A stretch of DNA of 64,000 bases, from positions 1-64,000 of the forward strand of contig DMMY01000025.1 in NCBI GenBank assembly GCA_003452935.1, read 5' to 3'. Position 1 is the first letter of the stretch, and every line of letters starts with the position of its first letter. Below, one piece after another: positions 1-8,250 of this stretch. Made by a program: the position numbers and the translations under genes. The notes under the pieces are model-generated. The model worked only from the letters and a program-made list of their open reading frames with translations, was not told the DNA's origin and ran no database searches. The stretch is from Elusimicrobiota bacterium (lineage in GTDB: Bacteria; Elusimicrobiota; Elusimicrobia; UBA1565; UBA9628).

Positions 1-92
1 ACTTTTGAAAAATTAGCGACACGGCTTCGACCGACAGTTGACAAAACCACGCATCGTTTCCCGCTCAGGCATGAAGAATGGCCGATGAGTCC

Positions 93-962
93 TTACCATC
101 TGTCCGCCCAGAACAGGGCGACGTTGCCTTGCTTGCTCAATGATAGGCCGGCCAGGTGCCCATGGTTGCCGTCGCGGCGATTGAGTATGACGGAGTCGTA
201 TTTGTCGGGAGCATCCGTGATATCAAGCTGAGGGGCCGCCCACGACCAGACGAATTGGCCGGGGTCCGGATCTTGGGGTGAACTGCCCGGGAAACGCTGG
301 CGCAGGGATTCCAAAAATCCGGCATCCTGCCCCTCGTAGCGGGCCGCCCAGCGCGTGCCAAAGCCCGTCCAGAAGTAGAACCTGACGAGTTTCGCGCCGG
401 CGGGAGCGGACCCTGGGAAATGTTGAATCAGATCGGGATAGGCGCGGGAAACATCGTTAGCCATGGCGCTATCATAGGATGCCTGCGGATTCCATGCCTG
501 TTGCGTCCTGAAAGGCCGGACGAAATACGGCAGACACATGAGGAGGAACAAGACCAACCAGATGGCAACAACGCCCGCCAGGACCGCGGCGGTCCGGCCA
601 GGGCCGCCCAGGGTCTGATCCCCGCGCCAGATGCGGCGCATCGCCTTCAATTCCATCTCCAACAGCCAAGATAGTCCGCAGGTTAGGAGCAGCACGATCA
701 AGGCCGGGCCTATGGACCTGGCCCAGAACATCGCCAGGGTATACATAAAGCCTTCCCAGACCAAGCCGACGAGCAAAAGAACAATGATCCCGCGCAGGGT
801 CAAGGCCCAGGCTTTAGAACGGGGCGGCGTCGGCACAGCCGCTGGCGCGGCTGCCGGTGTCCTCCGTTGCCGCGCCTCCCATTTGGCGAATATGAGACCG
901 CAAGCCGGACATTCCGCGCCTTGCGGCTGACGCTGGGCATTGCAGGAAGGACAATTCCCCAT
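93..962 (-). CDS. Membrane-anchored zinc-ribbon protein
   Basis: The 289-residue protein opens with a zinc ribbon formed by C4, C7, C18 and C21 (two CxxC knuckles). Three hydrophobic segments follow at about residues 52-72, 80-100 and 125-148. The last 140 residues are soluble, rich in aromatic residues and lack a motif I recognise. The ribbon should face the cytoplasm. A TATAAA box lies 11 bases before the ATG and there is no Shine-Dalgarno sequence, so the leader would be only a few bases long. The gene stands alone, divergent from the first caspase-like gene. Its function is unknown. The reading frame and start look sound; only the topology is predicted. Confidence 0.75.
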   Translation of the reverse strand: MGNCPSCNAQRQPQGAECPACGLIFAKWEARQRRTPAAAPAAVPTPPRSKAWALTLRGIIVLLLVGLVWEGFMYTLAMFWARSIGPALIVLLLTCGLSWLLEMELKAMRRIWRGDQTLGGPGRTAAVLAGVVAIWLVLFLLMCLPYFVRPFRTQQAWNPQASYDSAMANDVSRAYPDLIQHFPGSAPAGAKLVRFYFWTGFGTRWAARYEGQDAGFLESLRQRFPGSSPQDPDPGQFVWSWAAPQLDITDAPDKYDSVILNRRDGNHGHLAGLSLSKQGNVALFWADRW

Positions 963-1276
963 GATTCTGTCAATTTATACCAAATCCCAACCTAAGCCTA
1001 TTTGAATCTGGCAGCGTTCAGCCAAGCAATAGTGAAATGACGATATCCATCCAACCGGCCCGGCGCCGGGACCGCGGGAAGATTGGTTATGTCAACGGCC
1101 CAAAAGACCCGAACCGGGGCTCTGTTTTCCGCCCAGCCAGCTTTGACTCGAGCCTAAATTCATTGATCCAGCCCTCCGGAAGGGGGCTTTCTCCGGGGCC
1201 AAAATCTCTTGCTTCAGGCAGTTTTGGGGGAAATGCTAATATTACTTTCGGCTAGGATTTGGAAAGTGGAAATTCC
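963..1276. other. Intergenic region between divergent genes
   Basis: These 314 bases separate a minus-strand and a plus-strand gene, so both promoters should be here. I see a TATAAA box (minus strand, about 11 bases before the start at 962) and a GGAAAGTGG ribosome site just before 1277. A short open frame at 1037-1255 has no ribosome site or recognisable product and is probably chance. Confidence 0.5.
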
Positions 1277-2623
1277 ATGATTCACCGTACAAGATCCGCG
1301 CATCTCGTTGTCTGCGCGGCTTTAGCCGCGGGTACCGCGGGCTGCGGTCCCGCACGAGTGATGCTCATCGACGGAGGCCGGGCGGTGGAATACACCCAAG
1401 GCGCGTTGCCCGAGTCCTTCCAGCCCATCGCCCTGGTTGCATGCCTGGTCCCCGACAATTACAATAGCCTCAAGTCTGGACGGCGCTACGCCGTCGGACA
1501 TGCCCGCCAGTTGTACGTGGAAGGCGCTTTCACCGACGTCCGGGAGAACTTCGAGGGCCTCGAGGACGTCTGCGACCTAAAACTCCGCGTTCACACGAAC
1601 AATCTCAACTACCTGGAGGTCTTCGCGGCGAAAACCGGCCGGCGCCTCTTCGACGTGAAGTCCAACGCCGGAGGAGCGTACTCGCCATTATTCAGGTCGG
1701 CGCTCTACCGGCGCTTCGCGGATAATCCCGACTTGGTGGCCGGACTCAAGGCAGAGCGAATGCCACGCGTGGTCAACCGCCCTCCCGGGAACGCGCAGGT
1801 AACGCCTGCGGTCGATTCCTCCTTGCGATCCGCTACCGCCGGGGGCTACACCTCACCTATCGACATTCCTGCTTACCGACACGCCGAACGCCCGCAGGAC
1901 TTCGCAGTGGTCGTGGGGATCGAGAGATACCAGGACCTCCCATCGGCTGGTTTCGCCGAGAAGGATGCGCACGCCGTGAAGAACCATCTTAAGGCGCTTG
2001 GGGTCCCGGAGCGGAACATCGCGTTTCTGATCGATAATCGGGCGCTCCGTTCGTCTCTGGAGAAGTACGTCGAGCAGTGGCTCCCCAACCTCGCGACGCA
2101 GGACAGCCGGGTCTACTTCTATTTCTCAGGCCACGGCGCGCCTGATGTCAAAACCGGAGACTCGTACCTGGTGCCCTGGGAGGGCGACGCCAGTTTCCTC
2201 GCCACCACGGCGTATTCGGTAAAGCGCCTCTATGAAAAGCTCTCCGCGCTCAAGGCCAAGGAAACCTTGGTCGTCTTGGATGCCTGTTTCTCGGGAGCCG
2301 GGGGCCGGTCGGTGCTGGCCAAGGGCGCTCGGCCGCTCGTCACGAAGGTGAACTCCGCGACGGTGCCGCGGAACCTGACCGTTTTTTCTGCAGCCTCCGG
2401 CGCGCAGATCACAAGCACGCTGGAAACCGAAGGCCATGGGACATTCACTTATTACTTCCTGGAGGGACTTGGCGGCCGGGCCAAGGACGCTGCAGGACGG
2501 GTCACGGCGCAGGCGCTCTACAATTACCTCAAGCCCAAAGTGCAGGATGAAGCTAGGCGTCAGAACCGAGACCAGGACCCGGTCCTGCACGGACAGGGCG
2601 ATCGGGAACTCGTCCGATTTTGA
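1277..2623 (+). CDS. Caspase-like (peptidase C14) lipoprotein 1
   Basis: A 448-residue exported lipoprotein. The signal peptide ends in a lipobox (AGTAGC), so it should be lipidated and membrane anchored. Residues about 30-190 form a variable domain I do not recognise. From about residue 210 there is a caspase/metacaspase fold (FAVVVGIERY strand) with the catalytic dyad His286 (SGHGAPD) and Cys337 (LDACFSGAGG). The C-terminus matches paralogues 2 and 3, ending DRELVRF. ATG 1277 is preferred over an in-frame TTG at 1259 because GGAAAGTGG lies just upstream. It is the first of five paralogues in this window. A cysteine protease activity is inferred from the dyad; the substrate is unknown. Confidence 0.88.
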   Translation: MIHRTRSAHLVVCAALAAGTAGCGPARVMLIDGGRAVEYTQGALPESFQPIALVACLVPDNYNSLKSGRRYAVGHARQLYVEGAFTDVRENFEGLEDVCDLKLRVHTNNLNYLEVFAAKTGRRLFDVKSNAGGAYSPLFRSALYRRFADNPDLVAGLKAERMPRVVNRPPGNAQVTPAVDSSLRSATAGGYTSPIDIPAYRHAERPQDFAVVVGIERYQDLPSAGFAEKDAHAVKNHLKALGVPERNIAFLIDNRALRSSLEKYVEQWLPNLATQDSRVYFYFSGHGAPDVKTGDSYLVPWEGDASFLATTAYSVKRLYEKLSALKAKETLVVLDACFSGAGGRSVLAKGARPLVTKVNSATVPRNLTVFSAASGAQITSTLETEGHGTFTYYFLEGLGGRAKDAAGRVTAQALYNYLKPKVQDEARRQNRDQDPVLHGQGDRELVRF

Positions 2624-2760
2624 CAATTTGGTTCGCATACCGTCCTAGCCGGGTTGTGCTCCGAGTTTGAGGCCATCGCTCGGTCAGGCCGAAAAATGTT
2701 TCAAAATTCGTTTATGCCGGCCATAACTGCGTTGCAATCCCACCGGTCCTATTGGCAGTC

Positions 2761-2799
2761 AGAAAGCCCTTGGGTCAGAATCCGGGGGCTTTCTCTTTC
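2761..2799 (+). terminator. Candidate rho-independent terminator
   Basis: The nine-base arms AGAAAGCCC (2761-2769) and GGGCTTTCT (2786-2794) are perfectly complementary around a 16-base loop and are followed by TCTTTC. It lies 137 bases after caspase-like gene 1 and just before the promoter of the DUF134 gene. The loop is long and the T-run broken, so strength is uncertain. Confidence 0.5.
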
Positions 2800-2824
2800 G
2801 ACTAGGATATGGAACTCTGGATGT

Positions 2825-2859
2825 TTGCGCCTATTATTGGCATATGCTATAAATAGAAG
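2825..2859 (+). promoter_or_regulatory. Promoter predicting a leaderless DUF134 transcript
   Basis: A -35 box TTGCGC (2825-2830), a 17-base spacer and a -10 box TATAAA (2848-2853) are followed by only six bases before the ATG at 2860. Transcription starting seven bases after the -10 would begin at the start codon itself. There is no Shine-Dalgarno sequence, consistent with a leaderless mRNA. Confidence 0.6.
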
Positions 2860-3204
2860 ATGGCCCGCCCGCTCAAGTGCCGCTGTATAGCCAAGCAACC
2901 TGGCGTCACCTATTTCAAGCCGCGGGGCATACCTATGACCGAGCTGACCGAGGTCATTCTTGCTCTCGATGAGACTGAGGCTATCCGATTGGCTGACCTG
3001 GAGGGCCTTTATCAGGAGGATGCGGCGGCAAGGATGAAGATATCCCGGCAAACCTTCGGCAATATAATCCATGCGGCACGCGCCAAGATTGCCGAGGCGA
3101 TCATAAAGGGCAAAGCATTGAAAATTGAAGGAGGCGCATATCGGATGAAGGGAGTGCGCCATGTCGCTTGCGATGCGCGTGGACGGAGCCATCTGCCGGA
3201 ATAA
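2860..3204 (+). CDS. DUF134 (UPF0251) family DNA-binding protein
   Basis: This 114-residue protein matches the DUF134 family from the first residue: MARPLKC, the TYFKPRGIP block, LDETEAIRLADLEGLYQEDAA and a helix-turn-helix (ARMKISRQTFGNIIHAARAKI). The family consists of small HTH proteins often encoded beside NifX/NifB-type Fe-S or Fe-Mo cofactor proteins, and the next gene is exactly that. It probably regulates its neighbour, although its ligand is not known. The C-terminal tail after IEGG is short and basic. The start is supported by the family N-terminus and by the promoter placed directly before it. Confidence 0.88.
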   Translation: MARPLKCRCIAKQPGVTYFKPRGIPMTELTEVILALDETEAIRLADLEGLYQEDAAARMKISRQTFGNIIHAARAKIAEAIIKGKALKIEGGAYRMKGVRHVACDARGRSHLPE

Positions 3205-3221
3205 TGCTAAAGGAGGAATTC

Positions 3222-3596
3222 ATGAGAATCTGTATGCCGACGGGGACTAAAGAAGGACTCAAGGCGAAGGTCTATGGTCATTTCGGAAGCGCGCCCTATT
3301 TTACGGTCTGCGACAGCAGGACCTTGGAGTGCGAGATTATAGATAACGGCGATCTGGCGCACGAGCATGGGATGTGCAATCCCCTTAAAGCCGTGGGCAA
3401 CGCCAGGCCGGATGCGGTGGTCGTCGGCGGAATCGGCATGGGGGCTATCCGCGGACTTAACGCCGCAGGAATCAAGGTCTATATCGTGGCTGATGCCACG
3501 GTGGAAACTGCTATCGCAGCCATCAATTCAGGCAAACTCAAGCAAGCCGATGCCGCCTCGGCTTGCGGCCGCCATGGCCAGCACGGCTGTCATTAG
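3222..3596 (+). CDS. Dinitrogenase iron-molybdenum cofactor (NifX/NifB C-terminal) family protein
   Basis: 124 residues of the NifX/NafY fold: MRICMPT strand, GHFGSAPYFTVCD, then VVVGGIGMGAIRGLNAAGIKVY. These proteins bind Fe-S or Fe-Mo cofactor precursors. Stand-alone copies outside nif clusters are common and of unclear function. The C-terminus is rich in Cys and His (CGRHGQHGCH) and could bind metal. ATG 3222 follows an AGGAGG ribosome site at 3211-3216, so upstream in-frame starts are rejected. It is probably co-transcribed with the DUF134 gene 17 bases upstream. No nitrogenase genes are in the window, so a nitrogen-fixation role is not implied. Confidence 0.88.
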   Translation: MRICMPTGTKEGLKAKVYGHFGSAPYFTVCDSRTLECEIIDNGDLAHEHGMCNPLKAVGNARPDAVVVGGIGMGAIRGLNAAGIKVYIVADATVETAIAAINSGKLKQADAASACGRHGQHGCH

Positions 3597-3747
3597 CCTA
3601 TCGTTTGATCACGCCACTCGTGTCGTAAAGCGGTAACCCCACCAGGGACCGCCTGGATTATCGTAGTAAATGGCCCATAGCCGGCTTTTCTCAACCCGCC
3701 CAGCGAATCCTTTTGGCCTGTCCTGCATCGAAAGAGGGGAGGATTCG

Positions 3748-4074
3748 ATGTCATATATTCAGGTCACTGACGCGAGTTTTGAGAGGAAAGTCCTGAAGAG
3801 CCCCATTCCCGTCGTGGCGCTCTTCTGCGGGCCGTGGTGCGAACTTTGCCGGAAAGCGTCGCCTTTGATGGAAGAGGTCGCCAGACGCTATGCGGGGAGA
3901 GTGAAGTTCGCGAAGATCGACATGCTCAAGAACCAGAAGAGCGTGGCGCGATTCGGCGTCCGCGCCTTGCCAACCATCCTGTTCATCAAGGCAGGGAAGG
4001 CCGTCGATTCGGTGTTGGGCCTTCAGCCCAGGGCGGAGATAGAGCACATTCTGGACAAGATGCTGGCCGTTTGA
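3748..4074 (+). CDS. Thioredoxin-like protein (WCELC active site)
   Basis: 108 residues with a complete thioredoxin fold and the active site W30-C31-E-L-C34, plus an additional Cys27. The cis-proline loop is in FGVRALPTILFIKAG. The Glu-Leu pair between the cysteines differs from the Gly-Pro of the classical thioredoxin downstream, so redox potential or partners may differ. ATG 3748 is chosen because AGGGGAGG precedes it at the proper spacing and the family N-terminus starts there. It lies 60 bases upstream of the second thioredoxin and probably shares its transcript. Confidence 0.9.
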   Translation: MSYIQVTDASFERKVLKSPIPVVALFCGPWCELCRKASPLMEEVARRYAGRVKFAKIDMLKNQKSVARFGVRALPTILFIKAGKAVDSVLGLQPRAEIEHILDKMLAV

Positions 4075-4134
4075 GACAAGAGGTTGGGAGAACCCTTTCG
4101 GGGGGTTCCGCATCTAAAGGATAGGAGGGATATT

Positions 4135-4455
4135 ATGAGCCATGTGGAGATCACGGACGCTAATTTCCAAGACGAGGTCATCCGGAGCGACGTGCCCGTT
4201 ATGGTGGACTTCTGGGCCCCCTGGTGCGGCCCTTGCCGGATGCTGGGGCCGATCGTGGAAGAGCTCGCCGAAGAATTCAAGGGGCGGGTCAAGGTGGGCA
4301 AGCTTAACACCGACGAGAATCAGGAGGTGGCGGCGGGATTGCGCGTAGCGGCTATCCCGACGGTGTTGTTTTTCAAGCAGGGGAAATTGGTGGATCGCGC
4401 CGTCGGCGTGAATCCTAAAGACGCGTTGCGAAGGCAGATGGATCGCTTGCTTTAA
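4135..4455 (+). CDS. trxA: Thioredoxin
   Basis: A 106-residue classical thioredoxin: VMVDFWAPWCGPC active site with C31 and C34, and the cis-Pro motif AAIPTVLFFKQG. It reduces protein disulfides in the cytoplasm using thioredoxin reductase, which is not in this window. A strong ribosome site (ATAGGAGGGA, 4121-4130) precedes ATG 4135. Its tandem arrangement with a divergent WCELC paralogue, followed by an ECF sigma/anti-sigma pair, suggests a redox-responsive operon, but that link is inference. Confidence 0.95.
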   Translation: MSHVEITDANFQDEVIRSDVPVMVDFWAPWCGPCRMLGPIVEELAEEFKGRVKVGKLNTDENQEVAAGLRVAAIPTVLFFKQGKLVDRAVGVNPKDALRRQMDRLL

Positions 4456-4475
4456 ACTTTCGTAGGAGGGTTTTT

Positions 4476-4652
4476 ATGAGCGGATATATCCACGACGGCA
4501 TGGTCTTCGGCGTTGTGTATTGGAAATTCATCGCGGGGATGGCGCTGCTCTCTCTCAGTGTGCTCGCCATCGGGTGCGGGGTTAATGTTTGCTGGGCGAG
4601 ATTCTCGCGGCACCGGACCGCGGAGTTCTCCCGGGTGCCGGATCAGTGGTAA
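4476..4652 (+). CDS. Small membrane protein, 58 residues
   Basis: An ORF starting MSGYIHDGMVFGVVYW and ending RVPDQW, with one clear transmembrane helix at about residues 18-40 and a basic segment (ARFSRHR) after it. A strong Shine-Dalgarno sequence (TAGGAGGG, 4463-4470) sits at ideal spacing before ATG 4476, and the gene fills the space between trxA (20 bases away) and the sigma-factor gene. I do not recognise a family. Two cysteines (C34, C39) in or beside the helix could take part in thiol chemistry with the neighbouring thioredoxins, which is speculation. Confidence 0.7.
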   Translation: MSGYIHDGMVFGVVYWKFIAGMALLSLSVLAIGCGVNVCWARFSRHRTAEFSRVPDQW

Positions 4653-4685
4653 ACTCGATCCTCTCGTTCTCCATCCGTTTGGAAA

Positions 4686-5288
4686 ATGTATCATTGTGCC
4701 ATGGAGCCTGAAGCAGAACTTATCGCAAGAAGCAAGAAGGGTGACGGCAAGTCGTTCTCCTCCTTGGTCGCCCGGTACGAGGACAGGATATTCAACCTGG
4801 CCCATAAGGTCTGCGCCGGCATGCCCGCCGAGGCGGAAGATGTCTACCAGGAAACGTTCCTGACCGCATTCAAGAAGATGCCCCATTTTCGGGAGGATTC
4901 CAATCTGGGCACCTGGCTCTATCGTATCGCCTCGAACCTGTGCTGGATGCGGTTCCGCAAGAAGCGCGGAGAGCCCGTGGTGCCCCTTTTGGATCATCCT
5001 CATTACCGGGATGAGGACGGCGAACCGGGCAGCGGGCCGATCTTCCGGGACTGGTCCGACGGCCCGGAGGAATTATCGCGAAAAAAGGCGCTGCGAGAGG
5101 CGGTCGAGGCGGCTTTAGGTGACTTGCCCGTCGATTATCGACTGGTCGTGGTCCTGCGCGATATACAGGGTCTCTCCAGTGAAGAAACCGCCCAGGTGAT
5201 GAAACTCTCCGTCGCGGCGGTCAAATCGCGCCTGCATCGCGGACGGCTATTCCTGAGAGACCGGCTTGATAAGGTGGCCGTATCATGA
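4686..5288 (+). CDS. RNA polymerase sigma-70 factor, ECF subfamily
   Basis: 200 residues with sigma region 2 (FSSLVARYEDRIFNLAHKV, then EDVYQETFLTAFKKM and GTWLYRIASNLC) and sigma region 4 (LPVDYRLVVVLRDIQGLSSEETAQVM, then AAVKSRLHRGR). The linker is extended, which is typical of ECF factors. The stop overlaps the next start as ATGA (5285-5288), so sigma and the zinc-finger protein are translationally coupled. That is the usual sigma/anti-sigma layout. ATG 4686 has GGAAA upstream; an internal ATG at 4701 is a possible alternative. The target promoter is unknown. Confidence 0.93.
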   Translation: MYHCAMEPEAELIARSKKGDGKSFSSLVARYEDRIFNLAHKVCAGMPAEAEDVYQETFLTAFKKMPHFREDSNLGTWLYRIASNLCWMRFRKKRGEPVVPLLDHPHYRDEDGEPGSGPIFRDWSDGPEELSRKKALREAVEAALGDLPVDYRLVVVLRDIQGLSSEETAQVMKLSVAAVKSRLHRGRLFLRDRLDKVAVS

Positions 5289-5506
5289 AGTGCCGGGAAC
5301 TGCTCAAGCATCTCTCCGATTACATCGACCGGGACCTGGACGCGTCTATCTGCCGGCATATAGACGCGCACATGAAAGGATGCAGACCCTGCATTGCTTT
5401 CATCAATACTTTGCGTAAGACCAAGGGCGTCCTCGAGCGCCAGCCGAAAGCTGTTCCTTCCGAGAGGCTCCGTTCTCGATGGCGCAAGCTCCTCAGCAAA
5501 AGCTGA
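5285..5506 (+). CDS. Putative zinc-finger anti-sigma factor
   Basis: 73 residues beginning MKCRELLKHLSDYIDRDLD with the zf-HC2 signature: H25 and H29, then C34 and C37 (CRRHID-like HxxxH and CRPC spacing). There is no transmembrane helix, so it should act in the cytoplasm, holding the coupled ECF sigma factor until the zinc-thiol centre is oxidised. This is known for ZAS proteins such as RsrA and is inferred here. The proximity of two thioredoxin genes strengthens a thiol-redox interpretation. It overlaps the sigma gene by four bases. Confidence 0.85.
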   Translation: MKCRELLKHLSDYIDRDLDASICRHIDAHMKGCRPCIAFINTLRKTKGVLERQPKAVPSERLRSRWRKLLSKS

Positions 5507-5549
5507 ATCCAATTCCTGATATTTGCATCTCAATATCAGGAGATTGAAT

Positions 5550-5714
5550 ATGGCATACCAAGTCATTATCGCGGCAATCATCGGAGGCCTCGCCGGCTTC
5601 GGATGGCATAAATTGGTCGGCTGCCAAAGCGGAGGCTGCCCAATCACGGCAAACCCCTATGTCAGCATCCTGTGGGGAGCGGCCATCGGCGTCATGCTGG
5701 CGATGGGCAGGTAG
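5550..5714 (+). CDS. DUF6132-like small membrane protein
   Basis: A 54-residue protein with two hydrophobic segments separated by a conserved loop VGCQSGGCPITANPYVS, followed by WGAAIGVMLA. The loop with two cysteines and the NPY motif resembles the DUF6132 family of small membrane proteins, usually encoded beside thioredoxins or rhodaneses. ATG 5550 has CAGGAGAT six bases upstream. It completes the redox row starting at 2860. The function is not known. Confidence 0.75.
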   Translation: MAYQVIIAAIIGGLAGFGWHKLVGCQSGGCPITANPYVSILWGAAIGVMLAMGR

Positions 5715-6003
5715 CCTTCTCGTCTAGCCGGGTTGGCTTGCAAAATCGGCCGGAGATCCGGATGTTGCTCCCAATGATTGCCTGGTGACCATTCCCGTCG
5801 GGGTTTGCAGTCATCCAGGCCCTAGTATGTTCCGTCTTCAGCCCATAAACGACTTGCCGCGCTATGACTTGCATTCCGGAGCAATGCAGTCAGACCCGCG
5901 AGATCAGGACATCATGATTCTATTCCAAAGATATGGCCCTCGTTTATTTTAAAATTAACAATTATGTATTGTTTCTCTGAGGGTCGAGCATAGGAGGTTT
6001 GGA

Positions 6004-7359
6004 ATGCGGCCTTTATTGCAATTGCTGCCATATTGGTTGGCCATCACATGTCTGAGCGGCTGCGCTAGTTCGCTGCGGGTCGCCGCCCGCCATGGTGATG
6101 TGGCGCAGATCCGTGCCCTGCTCGACAAGGGCGCGAAGGTGGATGAGATTTCCAGCGACCCCATGGGTTTCGTCGCGCACTACCAGCAGCCGATGACCCC
6201 GCTTGCGCAGGCGGTGGTCGATGAGCGCATCGAAGCGGCCAAGGTCCTGCTGTCCAGAGGGGCCGACCCGAACGCGGAGGGGATCGACTCCTATTACCGG
6301 CCCATCTGCGTCGCGGCGTCGCGGGGCAACGCCGCCATGCTTAAGATCCTGCTGGAATCTGGCGCCGACGTCCACAGGCCGTGCGATTACGACGAAGACG
6401 GCCAGACGGCCATGGCCATAGCCCGGAAGCGACAGTTTACCAACATCATACGCATGCTCGAAGGATCGGGCGCGGAGATCATCGCTGGCGGCGCCGTCTC
6501 CAAGCAGGATATCGCCGACATCGTCCAGGCCGCGGTCGAGGGCGCGAGCAAGGCGCAGGGCAAGGCTGGGCAGGCGAAGGCCGTGGAATCAGACATCGAC
6601 AAGCCGGACTATAGGCTTCCCGAGCGGTTGAACCAATTTGCCGTCATTGTCGGCATCGGGAAATACTCCGACATCCCGGAGGCCCAGTATGCGGACCGGG
6701 ACGGCGAGACGGTCAAGAGTCACCTCCTGGCCATGGGTTTTCCCAGCCGCAACGTCGTCCATCTGGCCGGAGAGAAAGCGGGTTACAAAGGCATCGAGAA
6801 ATTCGTGGAGACATGGTTGCCAAAAAACGCGGATGAGAGCAGCCGCGTCGTTTTTTACTTTTCGGGCCATGGCGCCCCGGACCCGCAGAGCGGCCAGGCG
6901 TATCTGCTTCCCTATGACGGCGACCCGAACTTCCTGGAGAACACCGGTTACCCCATCAAACGACTTTACGAGAAGCTCTCTGCGCTCAAAGCCAAGGAAA
7001 TCATCGTGGCCATGGATGCCTGCTTCTCAGGATCGGGTGGACGCTCGGTTCTGGCCAAGGGTGCGCGGCCGTTGGTCATGAAGGTGGATTCGGCCGCGGT
7101 GCCGCAGAATCTGACCGTGTTCGCAGCGGCTTCCGGCGACCAGATCACCAGCACGCTGGAGGACAAGGGACACGGGACATTCACCTACTACTTCCTCAAG
7201 GGTTTGAGTGGCGGGGCCAAGGACGCCTCAGGGCGAGTGATGAGCACGGCGCTTTACGACTACCTCAAGCCTAAAGTGCAGGACGCGGCCCGCCGGCAAA
7301 ACCGGGATCAGCAACCGGTGCTGCACGCAGCGGGCGATCGGGAACTCGTCCGGTTCTGA
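6004..7359 (+). CDS. Ankyrin-repeat caspase-like lipoprotein 2
   Basis: 451 residues. The signal peptide ends at the lipobox LSGC. Residues about 25-160 hold three to four ankyrin repeats (for example TPLAQAVVDERIEAAKVLLSR and ASRGNAAMLKILLESGADV). A linker leads to the caspase-like domain with His289 (SGHGAPD) and Cys340 (MDACFSGSGG). The tail ends DRELVRF as in paralogues 1 and 3. AGGAGG lies seven bases before the ATG. The ankyrin repeats probably recruit a partner or substrate. This is the only one of the five paralogues whose N-terminal domain I can name. Confidence 0.9.
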   Translation: MRPLLQLLPYWLAITCLSGCASSLRVAARHGDVAQIRALLDKGAKVDEISSDPMGFVAHYQQPMTPLAQAVVDERIEAAKVLLSRGADPNAEGIDSYYRPICVAASRGNAAMLKILLESGADVHRPCDYDEDGQTAMAIARKRQFTNIIRMLEGSGAEIIAGGAVSKQDIADIVQAAVEGASKAQGKAGQAKAVESDIDKPDYRLPERLNQFAVIVGIGKYSDIPEAQYADRDGETVKSHLLAMGFPSRNVVHLAGEKAGYKGIEKFVETWLPKNADESSRVVFYFSGHGAPDPQSGQAYLLPYDGDPNFLENTGYPIKRLYEKLSALKAKEIIVAMDACFSGSGGRSVLAKGARPLVMKVDSAAVPQNLTVFAAASGDQITSTLEDKGHGTFTYYFLKGLSGGAKDASGRVMSTALYDYLKPKVQDAARRQNRDQQPVLHAAGDRELVRF

Positions 7360-7576
7360 TAACGTCCTGTTCGGGGTGTCCCCCGATTTGAGCTCGATTT
7401 TTCCGGTCAGTCTGAAAAATGCTTTTCGGTTATTCCAACATAATCAGCCAGGAGCGCAATCGATCTGCTCGGCGAGAGCCATAGTTCCAGGGCAGAGACC
7501 TTCAGATCGCTGCGCTTTTTTCATCCCTTCCCGGCAAAAGGCCGCAACCCGGCGGGGCTGCGAACTCGGCCGGAAA

Positions 7577-8230
7577 TTATTCGCAATGCGAGCAACCGCA
7601 TCCGCCGGTGAAATCCTCTCGCCGGGAGGATCGGATCGTCTCGAATCCTTCGCCGCCGATCAGAAAAGCCAGGGCCAGGGCGGCCGCGGAGTCCACCCAC
7701 CAAAAGGAAGGAACCAGACCGTAGAGCAAACTGCCTGCCAGCAGTACGAGCGAGAGCTTGATGCAGGCCAAGGAGCAGGCCGCGTCCTTTTCCACCGTTG
7801 AGCTGTCGAGCTGACGGGCGACGTTTTTCTTGGCCGTCCAGAGATAAAACATGAAGCTCAAACTCGCCAGGGAGATGATTATCCCCGGGATGGTCGTGTC
7901 CGGTCCGATATGCTGCCGGAGCTTCAGCGCCGAGGCTGCAACCACGCCCGCGCTGAGCGCGACGAAAAGCCAGCCGATAGCGCGCGTCGCTCGTCGTTCG
8001 CTGGACAATGCCATTGGCGTCGATAGGTTGGATTCGCTTTTAAAACGCCACAGAACGACGATCGCCGACGCGACCTCGATGAAGCTGTCGGCGCCGAAGC
8101 CTGCCAGGGCGATTGAGTCCTGCTCCAGTCCAAAGTAGACGGAAACCAATCCCTCCGCGATGTTGTAAATGATGGTGAACCAGGAGAGTCGGACGGCCCG
8201 CTTCAGATAGACGCTTTTTGCGCTCCGCAT
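7577..8230 (-). CDS. Cation efflux (CDF-like) membrane protein
   Basis: 217 residues, mostly membrane, with about six helices and CDF-type features: IALAGFGADSFIEVASAIVVLWRF in the second helix region and WWVDSAAALALAFLIGGEGFE in the last. The usual cytoplasmic C-terminal domain is absent and replaced by a Cys/His tail (GGCGCSHCE). It probably exports a divalent cation. It is the last gene of the fur-feoAB operon, which makes Fe(II) a reasonable candidate substrate. ATG 8230 is preceded by AAGGGGG. Another ATG at 8254 overlaps the feoB stop as ATGA and would add eight residues. Confidence 0.85.
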   Translation of the reverse strand: MRSAKSVYLKRAVRLSWFTIIYNIAEGLVSVYFGLEQDSIALAGFGADSFIEVASAIVVLWRFKSESNLSTPMALSSERRATRAIGWLFVALSAGVVAASALKLRQHIGPDTTIPGIIISLASLSFMFYLWTAKKNVARQLDSSTVEKDAACSLACIKLSLVLLAGSLLYGLVPSFWWVDSAAALALAFLIGGEGFETIRSSRREDFTGGCGCSHCE

Positions 8231-8250
8231 TTCGATCCCCCTTGGCGGCG

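Noticed and set aside
1037..1255. A 72-codon plus-strand frame upstream of caspase-like gene 1
   Set aside because: No ribosome site, no hydrophobic or domain pattern, and it lies in a divergent promoter region.
2126..2638. A 170-codon minus-strand frame opposite caspase-like gene 1; like ones occur opposite the other copies
   Set aside because: These arise from the conserved catalytic codons of the paralogues read in the wrong frame, so their mutual similarity is not evidence of a gene.
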